Below are positions 48,722 to 58,538 of a DNA stretch of 64,000 nucleotides, piece after piece. Numbering within the stretch: position 1 is the first letter of the stretch; each line of letters opens with the position of its first letter. Both the position numbers and the translations under genes were made by a program. Under the pieces are notes generated by a model, which did not search any database, was not told where the DNA came from, and worked only from the letters and a program-made list of their open reading frames with translations. The DNA is from Paenisporosarcina sp. OV554 (lineage in GTDB: Bacteria > Bacillota > Bacilli > Bacillales_A > Planococcaceae): assembly GCF_003058165.1 (NCBI RefSeq), contig NZ_QBUC01000009.1, positions 1 to 64,000 of the forward strand. Reading direction: 5' to 3'.

Positions 48722-49360
48722 GTGAGTCCGATCGAACTCAACAAACGTCAAGAGGAAATTTTGGTAATTGTTAAAGGAAATGGTCCGATTACGGGAGAAC
48801 AAATTGCAGAACGATTGAATTTAACAAGATCTACATTACGACCTGATTTAGCGATTTTAACGATGGCTGGTTTCTTAGATGCAAGACCACGAGTGGGATA
48901 TTTTTACTCAGGTAAAAAAACTGGTCAAGCTGTTACGGATAGCATGATGAATATGAAAGTAAGAGACTTTCAGTCAATTCCGATTGTTGTTGCCGAAGAT
49001 ATGACGGTTTACGATGCAATTTGTCATATGTTCTTAGAAGATGTAGGCACATTGTTTGTTGTTGATAAAAATGCGTATTTAACTGGAGTATTATCAAGAA
49101 AAGATTTACTTCGCACGAGCTTAGGTCAACAGGATTTACATAAAATTCCCGTTCATATTATTATGACCAGGATGCCTAATATTACGTTTTGCTTCAAACA
49201 TGATTCATTACTTCATGCGGCGAAGAAATTAATAGATAAACAGATTGACGCTTTACCAATTGTAAAAGAACATCCAGATGGATTTGAAGTAATTGGCCGA
49301 ATTACAAAAACTAATATTACAGGTGCTTTTCTGTCATTAGCAGAAAATCACGATTTGTGA
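48722..49360 (+). CDS. ccpN: CcpN-like transcriptional repressor (helix-turn-helix plus CBS pair)
   Basis: A 212-residue protein: an N-terminal winged helix (RQEEILVIVKGNGPITGEQI ... LTRSTLRPDLAILT) and two CBS domains (about 75-200) sensing nucleotides. In Bacillus, CcpN (YqzB) represses gluconeogenic genes in glucose. GTG at 48722. It is coupled to ppsR, whose product acts on pyruvate phosphate dikinase, so the two form a carbon-switch unit. Confidence 0.9.
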   Translation: MSPIELNKRQEEILVIVKGNGPITGEQIAERLNLTRSTLRPDLAILTMAGFLDARPRVGYFYSGKKTGQAVTDSMMNMKVRDFQSIPIVVAEDMTVYDAICHMFLEDVGTLFVVDKNAYLTGVLSRKDLLRTSLGQQDLHKIPVHIIMTRMPNITFCFKHDSLLHAAKKLIDKQIDALPIVKEHPDGFEVIGRITKTNITGAFLSLAENHDL

Positions 49361-49372
49361 GGTGATAAAACC

Positions 49373-50176
49373 ATGAAAAAACTGCATATATTTATTGTTT
49401 CGGATTCAGTTGGAGAAACAGGTGAATTAGTTGCGAAAGCAGCTGTTAGCCAGTTTAGACCTGGTTTGCAAAACACATCATTAAAACGTTTACCCCATAT
49501 AGAAACGATTGATCATGTAATTGAAATTGTCCATCTAGCAAAAAATCAACAAGCAATTATTTTATTTACACTAGTTAAAAAAAAAATGCGAGCAACTATG
49601 AAAAAAGAGTGTGCTAAACATGGCGTTCGATTCATTGATCTAATGGGTCCTCTTATGGTTACTCTAGAAGAAGAATTAAATGAAATACCATTTGAAGAAC
49701 CAGGTCTAGTCCGTAAACTTGATGACGACTATTTTAAAAAAATAGAAGCGATTGAGTTTGCTGTAAAATATGATGATGGTCGTGACCCAAGAGGTTTATT
49801 ATTGGCGGATATCGTTTTAATTGGGGTTTCGCGAACTTCTAAAACACCTTTATCTCAATATTTAGCCCATAAACGCTATAAGGTCGCAAATGTTCCTCTT
49901 GTACCAGAAGTAGAGCCTCCAGAAGAACTATTTAAAGTAGACCCTGAGAAATGTTTCGGTCTCGTGATTTCTCCTGACAAGCTAAATTCCATCAGGAAAG
50001 AACGTTTAATTGCATTAGGATTAAATGATGATGCAAGCTACGCCAAATTAGATCGTATTAAACAAGAAATCGTTCATTTTGAAAAAGTTGCCTCTCGAAT
50101 TGGATGTCAAGTCATTGATGTTACGAATCGCGCTGTAGAAGAAACAGCAAATGTGATTTTAAACAAAATCCAGTAA
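49373..50176 (+). CDS. ppsR: Pyruvate, phosphate dikinase regulatory protein (PpsR/YqfL)
   Basis: A 267-residue bifunctional kinase/phosphorylase (DUF299). The P-loop-like motif [15 protein letters not shown] lies near 155. The family regulates pyruvate phosphate dikinase by ADP-dependent phosphorylation and Pi-dependent removal. It follows ccpN by 12 bases with AGGTGAT. A terminator ends the unit. Confidence 0.92.
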   Translation: MKKLHIFIVSDSVGETGELVAKAAVSQFRPGLQNTSLKRLPHIETIDHVIEIVHLAKNQQAIILFTLVKKKMRATMKKECAKHGVRFIDLMGPLMVTLEEELNEIPFEEPGLVRKLDDDYFKKIEAIEFAVKYDDGRDPRGLLLADIVLIGVSRTSKTPLSQYLAHKRYKVANVPLVPEVEPPEELFKVDPEKCFGLVISPDKLNSIRKERLIALGLNDDASYAKLDRIKQEIVHFEKVASRIGCQVIDVTNRAVEETANVILNKIQ

Positions 50177-50178
50177 GG

Positions 50179-50215
50179 AAAAACCATCCCGATGTTGGGA
50201 AGGTTTTTTCTTTTG
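50179..50215 (+). terminator. Intrinsic terminator after ppsR
   Basis: AACCATCCC (50182-50190) pairs with GGGAAGGTT (50197-50205), apart from an A/A mismatch, followed by a T-run. Confidence 0.8.
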
Positions 50216-50392
50216 AAAAGACAATTTTTTTGTAGATTTTTTCATGCAAACGTTTTATAATGAAAAATTGTGGTAAAAATATTTAATAAGAGTTGTCATT
50301 TCTCAAGTTTTTTATATTTTTGTCGAAACTTGCAGGATTTTCTTCAACTATCTCGAATTCAATATATAGCCTATAAAGATGGTGATGATTAC

Positions 50393-52204
50393 GTGCAAAG
50401 AATTCCTGAAGAAACGATTGAACAAATTCGCACAAGCAATGATGTAGTGGATGTCATTAGTGAATATGTTCAGTTGACGAAACGTGGACGAAACTGGTTT
50501 GGTCTTTGCCCTTTCCATGGTGAACAGACACCTTCGTTTTCTGTTTCTCAAGACAAGCAAATCTTTCATTGTTTTGGATGTGGGGCTGGAGGAAATGCCA
50601 TTACCTTTGTAATGGATATAGACAATCTTTCTTTCCAAGAAGCTTTAAGTAAGTTGGGTTCCCGTGTGGGTATTGATATCGATATCGAACCACAAACTGG
50701 TGATACCACAACAATTTCTAAAGATGAAACACGTATGAAAGAAGCACATACTTTTGCGATGAATTATTATCACCACTTGCTACTAAATACTGAAGAAGGA
50801 GAAAAAGCCCTTCAATATTTAGAAGAAAGAGGATTTTCTCGTGAACTTATTGAACAATATAGAATCGGATGGTCTCTTCCTAATTGGGATGCTTTAACTA
50901 CTTTACTGGAACGTAAAGGATTTAGTTTACCTGAAATGGCTCAAAGTGGGCTTGTCATCCAGAAAGAAAATCGAAATGAATATTTTGACCGCTTTAGAGA
51001 ACGAATTATGTTTCCTGTTCGAGATGAAGTAGGTCAAGTTATTGCTTTTTCCGGAAGAGTATTAAATACAGATGCGCAAGATGCTAAATACATGAATAGT
51101 CCAGAATCTCCTATTTTCCAAAAGAGTAAAGTTTTATACAATCTAGATGTTTCTCGACCGATAATTCGGAAAAAACATAAAGTGATTGTCATGGAAGGTT
51201 TTATGGATGTTATAGCAGCCGCAAAAGCGGGTATCATGAATACAGTAGCCACAATGGGTACGGCTCTGACAAAAGAACAGATTAACAAGTTGAAACGCTT
51301 AACTGATTCAGTCACTATTTGTTATGATGGTGATTCTGCGGGTTTTGAAGCTGCAAAGCGGGCTGCCCAGCTATTAGTACAAGACAAGATGAAAACTGAA
51401 ATTGCGCTATTACCGAATCAAATGGATCCTGATGATTTTATTCAAACAAATGGGGCTGAGGCCTTTGAAAAACAAATCATTGATCGTCCTCATGCTTATT
51501 TAGCATTTATGATGATGGTAGCTAGACGCAACAAGAATTTTCAATTTGAAAACGACACGTTACAATACGTGCAAGAAGTTCTCGAACATTTTGTAGGGAA
51601 TACATCCCCAGTTGAACGAGATTTATATATTAGACAATTAGCAAAAGAAACCAATATTTCTGAAGAGGCGATTTATCAACAATTCAGAAAAATTGAAGGT
51701 AAATCATTAAAACAAAACACGAGACAGCAAGCTCCACCAATTGCCCAAAACATGCCTGTAAGTCGTAAACTTGTCCAAGCAATTGATAGGGCTGAAAAAT
51801 TGTTGCTCGCTCATATGTTACACCAGGTTGATATCGTCGATAATTTACATCAAGAGCATGGTCTCCATGTATTCATTCACGATTCATATGAAGCGATATT
51901 TGTTCGCCTCATAGGTTTCTACGACATGTATCCTCAAGCGGATACACATCGTTTTCTTGAAATTTTAGAAGACACGGATTTACGTAAGTTGGTAATGGAA
52001 GCAACGTTAACAGAACGAGACCCAGAACATGCACGTGAAGAAGTCTCTGACTGCTTACGACAAATAAATAAACACCGAATAGAGCTTCAAATTCAAATGA
52101 AAATGCATGAGTCAAAAGAGGCTGAAAAGATGCAGGATATGACAAGTGCATTAGCGTTAGCAAAACAAATAATCGATTTAAAGAAATCGTTAACAACGAT
52201 GTAA
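50393..52204 (+). CDS. dnaG: DNA primase DnaG
   Basis: A 603-residue primase: CHC2 zinc finger (CPFHGEQTPSFSVS ... FHCFGCG, about 40-64), TOPRIM catalytic core with VMEGFMDVIAA (about 263-273) and the DSAGFEAAKRA region, and a C-terminal helicase-interaction domain. It makes RNA primers for replication. GTG at 50393 with GGTGAT upstream is used; the frame to 50270 adds 41 residues with no homology. It belongs to the macromolecular synthesis operon with sigA. Confidence 0.95.
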   Translation: MQRIPEETIEQIRTSNDVVDVISEYVQLTKRGRNWFGLCPFHGEQTPSFSVSQDKQIFHCFGCGAGGNAITFVMDIDNLSFQEALSKLGSRVGIDIDIEPQTGDTTTISKDETRMKEAHTFAMNYYHHLLLNTEEGEKALQYLEERGFSRELIEQYRIGWSLPNWDALTTLLERKGFSLPEMAQSGLVIQKENRNEYFDRFRERIMFPVRDEVGQVIAFSGRVLNTDAQDAKYMNSPESPIFQKSKVLYNLDVSRPIIRKKHKVIVMEGFMDVIAAAKAGIMNTVATMGTALTKEQINKLKRLTDSVTICYDGDSAGFEAAKRAAQLLVQDKMKTEIALLPNQMDPDDFIQTNGAEAFEKQIIDRPHAYLAFMMMVARRNKNFQFENDTLQYVQEVLEHFVGNTSPVERDLYIRQLAKETNISEEAIYQQFRKIEGKSLKQNTRQQAPPIAQNMPVSRKLVQAIDRAEKLLLAHMLHQVDIVDNLHQEHGLHVFIHDSYEAIFVRLIGFYDMYPQADTHRFLEILEDTDLRKLVMEATLTERDPEHAREEVSDCLRQINKHRIELQIQMKMHESKEAEKMQDMTSALALAKQIIDLKKSLTTM

Positions 52205-52232
52205 ATGATTGGTTTTTAAAGGAGGAAGACTT

Positions 52233-53363
52233 ATGGCGGACAAGTCTGAACGTACAAAAGAGGCTGAAACTGAGGTCAGATTAGAAGAAGCGAAGAAATC
52301 TCTGCTCGAAATGGGCAAAAAAGCGGGAGAGTTAACTTTTGCGGACATAGCTGAAAAATTGTCTGTATTTGTATTAGAATCAGATCAAATTGAAGAATTT
52401 ATTGAACAGCTCGAAGCACAAGGTGTTGAACTTGGGCGAAAAGACGGCGATGAAGAAGACTTAGAAAAGTTAATGAAAAAAGGGCAAGAAGAAGAAACAT
52501 TCGACTTAAACGATTTAAGCGTACCACCGGGAGTTAAAATTAATGATCCTGTGCGTATGTACTTAAAAGAAATTGGTCGTGTAGACTTACTTTCTGCTGA
52601 TGAAGAAATCGCACTTGCTCAACGTATTGAAGTAGGCGATGAAGAAGCCAAGAAACGTTTAGCTGAAGCAAATTTACGACTTGTTGTAAGTATTGCGAAA
52701 CGTTATGTTGGACGTGGGATGTTGTTCTTGGATTTAATTCAAGAAGGAAATATGGGTCTTATTAAAGCTGTTGAGAAATTTGATTTCCGTAAAGGCTTTA
52801 AATTTAGCACATATGCTACTTGGTGGATTCGTCAAGCGATAACACGCGCGATTGCTGACCAAGCTCGTACGATTCGTATTCCGGTTCATATGGTGGAGAC
52901 GATTAATAAACTAATTCGTGTACAACGGCAGTTACTACAAGATTTAGGTCGAGAACCTTCTCCAGAAGAAATTGGAGAAGAAATGGAGTTACTTGCTGAA
53001 AAAGTGCGTGAAATCTTAAAGATTGCACAAGAGCCTGTTTCTCTTGAAACACCGATTGGTGAAGAAGATGATTCACACCTAGGAGACTTCATTGAAGACT
53101 CTGATGCACAGTCTCCATCTGATCATGCAGCATATGAGCTTTTAAAAGAGCAGTTAGAAGACGTTTTAGATACATTAACTGATCGAGAAGAAAATGTACT
53201 GCGCTTGCGTTTCGGTCTGGATGACGGTCGCACACGTACGTTAGAAGAAGTAGGGAAAGTATTTGGTGTAACGCGTGAACGAATTCGTCAAATAGAAGCG
53301 AAAGCTTTACGCAAATTGCGTCATCCTTCACGAAGCAAACGTTTAAAAGACTTTTTAGAATAG
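52233..53363 (+). CDS. sigA: Primary sigma factor SigA (RpoD)
   Basis: A 376-residue housekeeping sigma factor. Region 1.2/2 includes [16 protein letters not shown] and [20 protein letters not shown] with ATWWIRQAI; region 4 ends [20 protein letters not shown]. It directs RNA polymerase to TTGACA/TATAAT promoters. ATG 52233 has AAAGGAGG nine bases before; the 8 residues encoded upstream are not conserved. Followed by a strong terminator. Confidence 0.97.
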   Translation: MADKSERTKEAETEVRLEEAKKSLLEMGKKAGELTFADIAEKLSVFVLESDQIEEFIEQLEAQGVELGRKDGDEEDLEKLMKKGQEEETFDLNDLSVPPGVKINDPVRMYLKEIGRVDLLSADEEIALAQRIEVGDEEAKKRLAEANLRLVVSIAKRYVGRGMLFLDLIQEGNMGLIKAVEKFDFRKGFKFSTYATWWIRQAITRAIADQARTIRIPVHMVETINKLIRVQRQLLQDLGREPSPEEIGEEMELLAEKVREILKIAQEPVSLETPIGEEDDSHLGDFIEDSDAQSPSDHAAYELLKEQLEDVLDTLTDREENVLRLRFGLDDGRTRTLEEVGKVFGVTRERIRQIEAKALRKLRHPSRSKRLKDFLE

Positions 53364-53370
53364 AAATTCC

Positions 53371-53405
53371 AAGAGACATTCACTTCTGTGAATGTCTCTT
53401 TTTTT
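53371..53405 (+). terminator. Intrinsic terminator of the dnaG-sigA unit
   Basis: AAGAGACATTCAC (53371-53383) pairs perfectly with GTGAATGTCTCTT (53388-53400) around TTCT, followed by a T-run. Confidence 0.9.
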
Positions 53406-53596
53406 ATCGAAATAGAAGTATAAGTTTGAAGTTCCAAGAACCCTTTACGTATTTCTAAACGTAATAGGTCGTAAAGTGTCTAGCATGACGTAAGTTTATT
53501 AATAAATCGAGTGTGGAAATTGAAGAATTGTAAAGTGAATTTCTATTATATAAAAAGATTTTTTAATATTGCTAACCTCTCTTATAACAAAAATAG

Positions 53597-53626
53597 TTGT
53601 GAATGTTAGAATATTACCTTTATAAT
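53597..53626 (+). promoter_or_regulatory. Promoter of the acyl-CoA dehydrogenase gene
   Basis: TTGTGA (53597-53602), 18 bases, consensus TATAAT (53621-53626). The gene starts 42 bases downstream. Confidence 0.6.
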
Positions 53627-53631
53627 GAAAA

Positions 53632-53646
53632 TTGAAAGCGTTTTAT
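53632..53646 (+). promoter_or_regulatory. Candidate cre site (CcpA operator)
   Basis: TTGAAAGCGTTTTAT fits the catabolite-response consensus WTGNAANCGNWNNCW except for A in place of the C near the end. It starts 5 bases after the -10 box, so CcpA would block transcription at or just past the start. Repression of fatty-acid oxidation by preferred sugars would be expected. Confidence 0.5.
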
Positions 53647-53667
53647 AAATTAAAGGGGTTGAATGTA

Positions 53668-54807
53668 GTGAATTTTGATTTATCGCAAGAACATCAGATG
53701 ATTCGCAAAACAATGAAGGAGTTTGCGGATAAAGTTGTAGCACCAGGCGCGATAGAACGTGACCGCACGAAAGCTTTCCCTAAAGAAATCTTTAAACAAT
53801 TAGCCGACATGGGGATGATGGGCGTACCGTTTTCAGAAGAATATGGCGGAGCAGGTTCAGATACGATAAGTTTTGCTATTGTTACAGAAGAATTAAGTCG
53901 TGCTTGTGGGTCTACAGGGATTACCTATTCTGCACATATATCATTAGGTGGAGCTCCACTTAATTTGTTTGGAACTGAAGAACAAAAACATAAATATTTA
54001 GCACCGATTTGTTCTGGAGAGTCTTTCGGAGCTTTTGGCTTAACTGAACCAAATGCCGGTTCTGATGCGGGTGGTACACAAACACGTGCAGTAGAAGATG
54101 GTGATGACTTTATCATTAACGGAAGTAAAGTATATATAACGAATGCAAGCTACGCGAAGCATTTAGCGATTACAGCAATTACTGGGATGAAGGATGGCAA
54201 GAAAGAAATAAGTGCAATCATTGTTCCTACTGATGCTGAAGGATTTACAGTTATTGATAATTATGAAAAAATGGGATTAAACGCATCTAATACTACTGAA
54301 CTAGTACTAGAGAATGTAAGAGTTCCAAAGGCGAACTTATTAGGGAAACGTGGAGAAGGCTTCCAACAATTCTTAATAACTCTTGATGGTGGTCGTATTG
54401 GTATTGGGGCAATGGCGGTGGGTATTGCCCAAGCTGCCTTTGATAAAGCATTACGCTACTCAAAAGAGCGTCAGCAATTTGGCAAACCATTAGCTCATTT
54501 CCAAATTACTCAATTTAAATTAGCAGATATGGCGATGAAAATCGAATTAGCTCGTACAATGGTTCATAAAGCGGCATGGTTAAAAGATCAAGGTCAACCA
54601 TTTACAAAAGAAGCATCAATGTGTAAGTTATATGCATCAGAGATTGCAATGCAAGTTGCAGATCAAGCAGTTCAAATTCATGGTGGGTATGGCTATATGA
54701 AAGAATATGAAGTTGAACGCTATATGCGTGATGCGAAATTACTCGAAATTGGTGAAGGTACTTCTGAAATTCAACGAATGGTCATTGCTCGACAAATAGG
54801 CTGTTAA
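53668..54807 (+). CDS. Acyl-CoA dehydrogenase
   Basis: A 379-residue FAD-dependent short/medium-chain acyl-CoA dehydrogenase. Signature sequences are FGLTEPNAGSDAG and QVADQAVQIHGGYGYMKEYE with the C-terminal GEGTSEIQRMVIARQI; the catalytic glutamate is expected near the last segment. It takes part in fatty-acid or branched-chain oxidation, passing electrons to ETF. GTG at 53668 follows AAAGGGG. It lies between sigA and cccA, where Bacillus subtilis has no such gene. No ETF or thiolase gene is nearby. Confidence 0.92.
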   Translation: MNFDLSQEHQMIRKTMKEFADKVVAPGAIERDRTKAFPKEIFKQLADMGMMGVPFSEEYGGAGSDTISFAIVTEELSRACGSTGITYSAHISLGGAPLNLFGTEEQKHKYLAPICSGESFGAFGLTEPNAGSDAGGTQTRAVEDGDDFIINGSKVYITNASYAKHLAITAITGMKDGKKEISAIIVPTDAEGFTVIDNYEKMGLNASNTTELVLENVRVPKANLLGKRGEGFQQFLITLDGGRIGIGAMAVGIAQAAFDKALRYSKERQQFGKPLAHFQITQFKLADMAMKIELARTMVHKAAWLKDQGQPFTKEASMCKLYASEIAMQVADQAVQIHGGYGYMKEYEVERYMRDAKLLEIGEGTSEIQRMVIARQIGC

Positions 54808-54950
54808 TATTCATTAATTTGTCGAATTTCTGACAATCTAATGAAAACTTCCATGTTAAGACTTTTCGTTTGAGATAGAATGCAGTACAATAACACTGTT
54901 GACTGATTCTATTATAGAAAAAGAATGAACGAAAAGAAGGAGGTTACATT

Positions 54951-55328
54951 ATGCAAAAAAATCCAATCGTACCATTTATTTTAATTATGGCATTTGGTAT
55001 TGGTCTTATTTTCTTCCTATCAATTCAAGGCGTTGATAAAAAGAAAGAAATTGCTGCTGGACATGAAGAAGGCGCTGCTGGAGAACAAGCTGAGGGTGGA
55101 GAAAGTGCAGAAGGATTTGATCCTGAAGCTGTTGCTCAAGGCAAATGTATCGCTTGTCATGGTGGAGATCTTGCTGGTCAAGGAAGCTTCCCATCATTAG
55201 TTGATACAAAACTTTCTACAGAAGAAATTGCTGAAGTTATCAAAAATGGTAGAGGTGCAATGCCTCCTGGTTTAGTACCTGCAGCAAATGTAGATGAAAT
55301 GGCTGAATATATTCATTCATTAGAATAG
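54951..55328 (+). CDS. cccA: Membrane-anchored cytochrome c550
   Basis: A 125-residue cytochrome: an N-terminal membrane anchor (about 6-25), an acidic/glycine-rich linker (about 30-58), and a heme domain with Cys66-Ile-Ala-Cys69-His70 and a likely Met axial ligand in GAMPPGLV. It carries electrons to a terminal oxidase on the outer face of the membrane. AAGGAGG precedes the ATG. Confidence 0.93.
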   Translation: MQKNPIVPFILIMAFGIGLIFFLSIQGVDKKKEIAAGHEEGAAGEQAEGGESAEGFDPEAVAQGKCIACHGGDLAGQGSFPSLVDTKLSTEEIAEVIKNGRGAMPPGLVPAANVDEMAEYIHSLE

Positions 55329-55337
55329 GTACCGCTG

Positions 55338-55369
55338 ACCCTTATCCTGAACATGGATAAGGGTTTTTT
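55338..55369 (+). terminator. Intrinsic terminator of cccA
   Basis: ACCCTTATCC (55338-55347) pairs with GGATAAGGGT (55355-55364) around TGAACAT, followed by TTTTT. Confidence 0.88.
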
Positions 55370-55379
55370 AGTAGGCTAT

Positions 55380-56510
55380 GTTAAAGAATGCTGTTGATAA
55401 TGAAGAACAATCGAAAGAGTCATTTGCGCCTAGCATGCCGCAATAGCGTGAAAAGTGAGACCAACAAGTATGTGGTTTGCATACTTGTTGGCTCATGCGG
55501 CTAGCGCAAATGTACGATAGACGACAATATCGTTTAACAGACCCATTATTTTCAAAACATCTTAATAACATTCAATTTAAGAAATAACACTACAACTATG
55601 AACCGTTAACTTGATTCCATTCACTGAGGATGACAGGTTTCCAGTTCGCTTCGGACGATTTACCTGCTGCACAAAAATCTAGAGAATAAATAGGAAGGGC
55701 TTGTGACTACGTCACTTCGCCCAACTCTTTTTATAGATTATCCTGCGGCGGGTGTGCATCCTTCGCTCCCTCCCTTGCAACCTGAAAGCACATAGTAAAT
55801 TTGGTTTGGTTAACTAAATATAAAAAGAAGGAATCGTTCCGCTCCCTTACTATTCAGACACAATTTATAAAGTAGCTATATTAAAGAATGCTGTTCAAAT
55901 TGAAGAACAAACGAAGAAGTACATTTGCGCCTAGCATGCCGCAAGAGCGTGAAGAATGAGACCCACAAGTATGTGGTTTGCATACTTGTTGGCTCATGCG
56001 GAACGTGCGGCAAGCGCAAATGTACGATAAACAACAGTGTAGTTTAACAAAGGCATTTATAAAAAGAAGGAATCGTTCCGCTCCATACTATTCAAACACA
56101 ATTTATAAAGTAGCTATATTAAAGAATGCTGGTCAGATTGAAGAACAAAAGAAAGAGTACATTTGAGCCTAGCATGCCGCAAGAGCGTGAAGAATGAGAC
56201 CCACAAGTAGGTGGTTTTCATACTTGTTGGCTCATGCGGAACGTGCGGCAGCGCAAATGTACGATAAACAAAAGTTTAGTTTAACAAAGGCATTTATAAA
56301 AAGAAGGAATCGTTCCGCTCCCTTACTATTCAAACACAATTTATAAAGTAGCTATATTAAAGAATGCTGTTCAAATTGAAGAACAAAAGAAAGAGTACAT
56401 TTGCGCCTAGCATGCCACAAGAGCGTGAAGAATGAGACCCACAAGTATGTGGTTTTCATACTTGTTGGCTCATGCAGAACGTGCGGCAGCGCAAATGTAC
56501 GGTAAACATT
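55380..56510. repeat. Array of four structured tandem repeats, period about 238 bp
   Basis: Three near-identical copies begin at about 55822, 56061 and 56298 (spacing 239 and 237), and a diverged fourth lies at about 55380-55530. Each contains GTACATTTGCGC ... GCGCAAATGTAC arms (copy B 55919-55930 and 56014-56025; copy D 56395-56406 and 56489-56500) and an inner ACAAGTATG/CATACTTGT hairpin (copy B 55965-55973 and 55981-55989). A long fold-back of about 107 bases results. The unit also includes a conserved 100-base leader starting AAAAAGAAGGAATCGTTCCG, itself partly palindromic. No protein frame is shared by all copies. Confidence 0.88.
55571..55820. other. Non-coding stretch inside the repeat region with a small hairpin
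   Basis: GGGC-TT-GTGAC-TAC-GTCAC-TTC-GCCC at 55697-55722 forms a short nested hairpin. The rest (CTGCGGCGGGTGTGCATCC and neighbours) is less AT-rich than the surrounding intergenic sequence and has no coding frame. It may be a decayed part of another repeat family inserted between copies A and B. Confidence 0.45.
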
Positions 56511-56679
56511 AGAGCAGCTTTACAGATCTTTTTATTAAAATATATACAAATTTTATAAACCATATACTGTCTAGGATTTCTGAATCGACAACGACACATT
56601 ATAGTCGTTTAACTCGTCCTGCGGCACTTTTCATGTTATGTGGTACAATCTTGATATATAAAGAAAGGAGAGGATTTCG

Positions 56680-57381
56680 TTGAACGCACAACGTCTCTCA
56701 GAACGTTTAACACGTGTAGCATCTTACGTAAAAACAGGTGCCATTGTCGCTGATATTGGTAGTGATCACGCATATTTACCTTGTTATCTCATTCACCACC
56801 AAATTGCAGAAAAAGCAATTGCTGGAGAAGTGGCTAAAGGTCCTTATGATTCAGCGCGAAATCAAATAATGGACGAAAAATTAGAGAATAAGATAACAGT
56901 TCGCTTTGCTAATGGTTTGAAGGCAATTAACCATGAAGATCTAGTTGATACGGTAACTATCGCAGGGATGGGTGGGCCATTAATCGCAAGTATTTTAGAC
57001 CAAGACAGCGATAGATTAGCAACTGTCAATCGCTTAATATTACAACCTAACATTCATGCCAAAGCCATTCGGGAATGGGCAAACGCGAACGATTGGAAGC
57101 TAGTGGCAGAAGAAATATTACAAGAAGACGATAAGATTTATGAAATCCTTGTTCTTGAAAGAGGCAAAATGACGTTGTCAGAAACTGAATTTTTGATGGG
57201 ACCATTTTTAATAACTGATACCCAAAATGAAGTGTTTCGCTTAAAGTGGGAGAAAGAATCTACAGAGTGGATGCGGATATTAGAAGCTATTCGCGTGGCA
57301 GGACTATCATCTGAAGTACAGTTAAAAAAAGAAGAAATTGAAGTTAAATTAAAAATAGTAAAGGAAGTGTTTGGTGCATGA
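56680..57381 (+). CDS. trmK: tRNA (adenine22-N1)-methyltransferase TrmK
   Basis: A 233-residue SAM methyltransferase with motif I DIGSDHAYLP near residue 25 and the catalytic-region TIAGMGGPLI near 88. It makes m1A22 in tRNA. TTG start after AAAGGAGAGG. It overlaps yqfO by 4 bases, as in most Bacilli. Its upstream region is the hairpin-repeat array. Confidence 0.92.
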   Translation: MNAQRLSERLTRVASYVKTGAIVADIGSDHAYLPCYLIHHQIAEKAIAGEVAKGPYDSARNQIMDEKLENKITVRFANGLKAINHEDLVDTVTIAGMGGPLIASILDQDSDRLATVNRLILQPNIHAKAIREWANANDWKLVAEEILQEDDKIYEILVLERGKMTLSETEFLMGPFLITDTQNEVFRLKWEKESTEWMRILEAIRVAGLSSEVQLKKEEIEVKLKIVKEVFGA

Positions 57382-58496
57382 AAACAGCGAATGGACATGA
57401 AATTATTCAATTATTTGAGTCCTGGTCGCCAAAATTTTTTGCACTAGATGACGATCCTATAGGCTTACAAATCGGACAGTTAAACCGCCAAGTTCAAAAT
57501 GTCCTTGTAACACTTGATGTCACTTTGGAAGTGGTACAAGAAGCAATTGACCATAACTGTCAATTAATTCTTGCTCATCATCCCCCCATCTATCGGCCAT
57601 TAAAAAACCTTCGAACCGATACACCAACAGGGAAAATAATGGAGTTATGTATTAAACATGACATCGCAGTTTACGCAGCACATACAAACTTGGATGTTGC
57701 ACCGGGTGGGGTTAATGATTTACTTGCCGAGGCCCTCGAGTTACAAAAAATTAGCATATTAGATGAGACGTATGCCGAATCATTAATGAAATTGGCTGTA
57801 TATGTACCAATTACTCATTCGGAAGTTTTGCGTAAACAATTAGCTTTCGTTGGTGCAGGTCAAATCGGTAATTATGATAGCTGTAGTTTTTCTTCACTTG
57901 GAACGGGAAGATTTCAACCACTAGATGGTTCAAAACCTGTCATTGGCCAATTGAATAAAGTAGAACAAGTCGAAGAAGAAAAAGTAGAAGTAGTGTTTGC
58001 ATCTTCTAAAAAGTCGAAAATCTTGAAAGCTATGTATGAAAATCATCCGTATGAGGAAGTGGCTTTTGATTTATGGCCTCTTGAATCTAAAACAAGTCAG
58101 CAAGGAATTGGGCGAATTGGACTGCTTCAACAACCACTGTCACTAGATGCCTTTGCTGAAAAGGTAAAAGAGCAGTTAAAGGTACCGTTTGTGCGCATTG
58201 TAGGTGATGCTACGAAAAGCATTCGCAAAGTGGCGGTGCTAGGTGGGGATGGTAATAAATATATTCAAACGGCGAAACGGGCAGGTGCAGATGTCTTGGT
58301 TACAGGCGATTTATATTTCCACGTGGCACAAGAAGCACAAACACTTGGTTTATCTGTAATCGATCCAGGTCACCATGTAGAATCAATTATGAAATCCGGC
58401 GTTTCAGTCAAAATGAATAGGTTGTGTGAAGAGAATAAGTACGATTGTCGATTTATTCCTTCAAGTATTTCCACAGAACCTTTCCGAGTTAAATAG
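57378..58496 (+). CDS. yqfO: Nif3-like dinuclear metal-centre protein YqfO
   Basis: A 372-residue NIF3-family protein. Metal ligands lie in LILAHHPPIYRP (His pair), YAAHTNLDVAPGG, and the C-terminal VIDPGHHVESI; a CutA-like/PII-like domain is inserted around 125-235, as typical of the Firmicute version. Function unresolved; related proteins act as GTP cyclohydrolase-like enzymes. ATGA overlap with trmK. Confidence 0.92.
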   Translation: MKTANGHEIIQLFESWSPKFFALDDDPIGLQIGQLNRQVQNVLVTLDVTLEVVQEAIDHNCQLILAHHPPIYRPLKNLRTDTPTGKIMELCIKHDIAVYAAHTNLDVAPGGVNDLLAEALELQKISILDETYAESLMKLAVYVPITHSEVLRKQLAFVGAGQIGNYDSCSFSSLGTGRFQPLDGSKPVIGQLNKVEQVEEEKVEVVFASSKKSKILKAMYENHPYEEVAFDLWPLESKTSQQGIGRIGLLQQPLSLDAFAEKVKEQLKVPFVRIVGDATKSIRKVAVLGGDGNKYIQTAKRAGADVLVTGDLYFHVAQEAQTLGLSVIDPGHHVESIMKSGVSVKMNRLCEENKYDCRFIPSSISTEPFRVK

Positions 58497-58500
58497 AAAA

Positions 58501-58538
58501 GAGGCTATCCATTTTCTGGATAGCCTCTTGTTTTTTTT
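58501..58538. terminator. Bidirectional terminator between yqfO and ispH
   Basis: GAGGCTATCCA (58501-58511) pairs perfectly with TGGATAGCCTC (58517-58527), with A-rich left and T-rich right flanks, so it serves both convergent genes. Confidence 0.9.

Noticed and set aside
55978-56166. Open frame of 62 residues within the repeats
   Set aside because: It lies across two repeat copies, is not kept in the other copies, and lacks a ribosome binding site.
55380-56510. CRISPR array
   Set aside because: Repeats are regular, but the unit is about 238 bp, copies are contiguous, no short direct repeat with unique spacers exists, and no cas gene is near.
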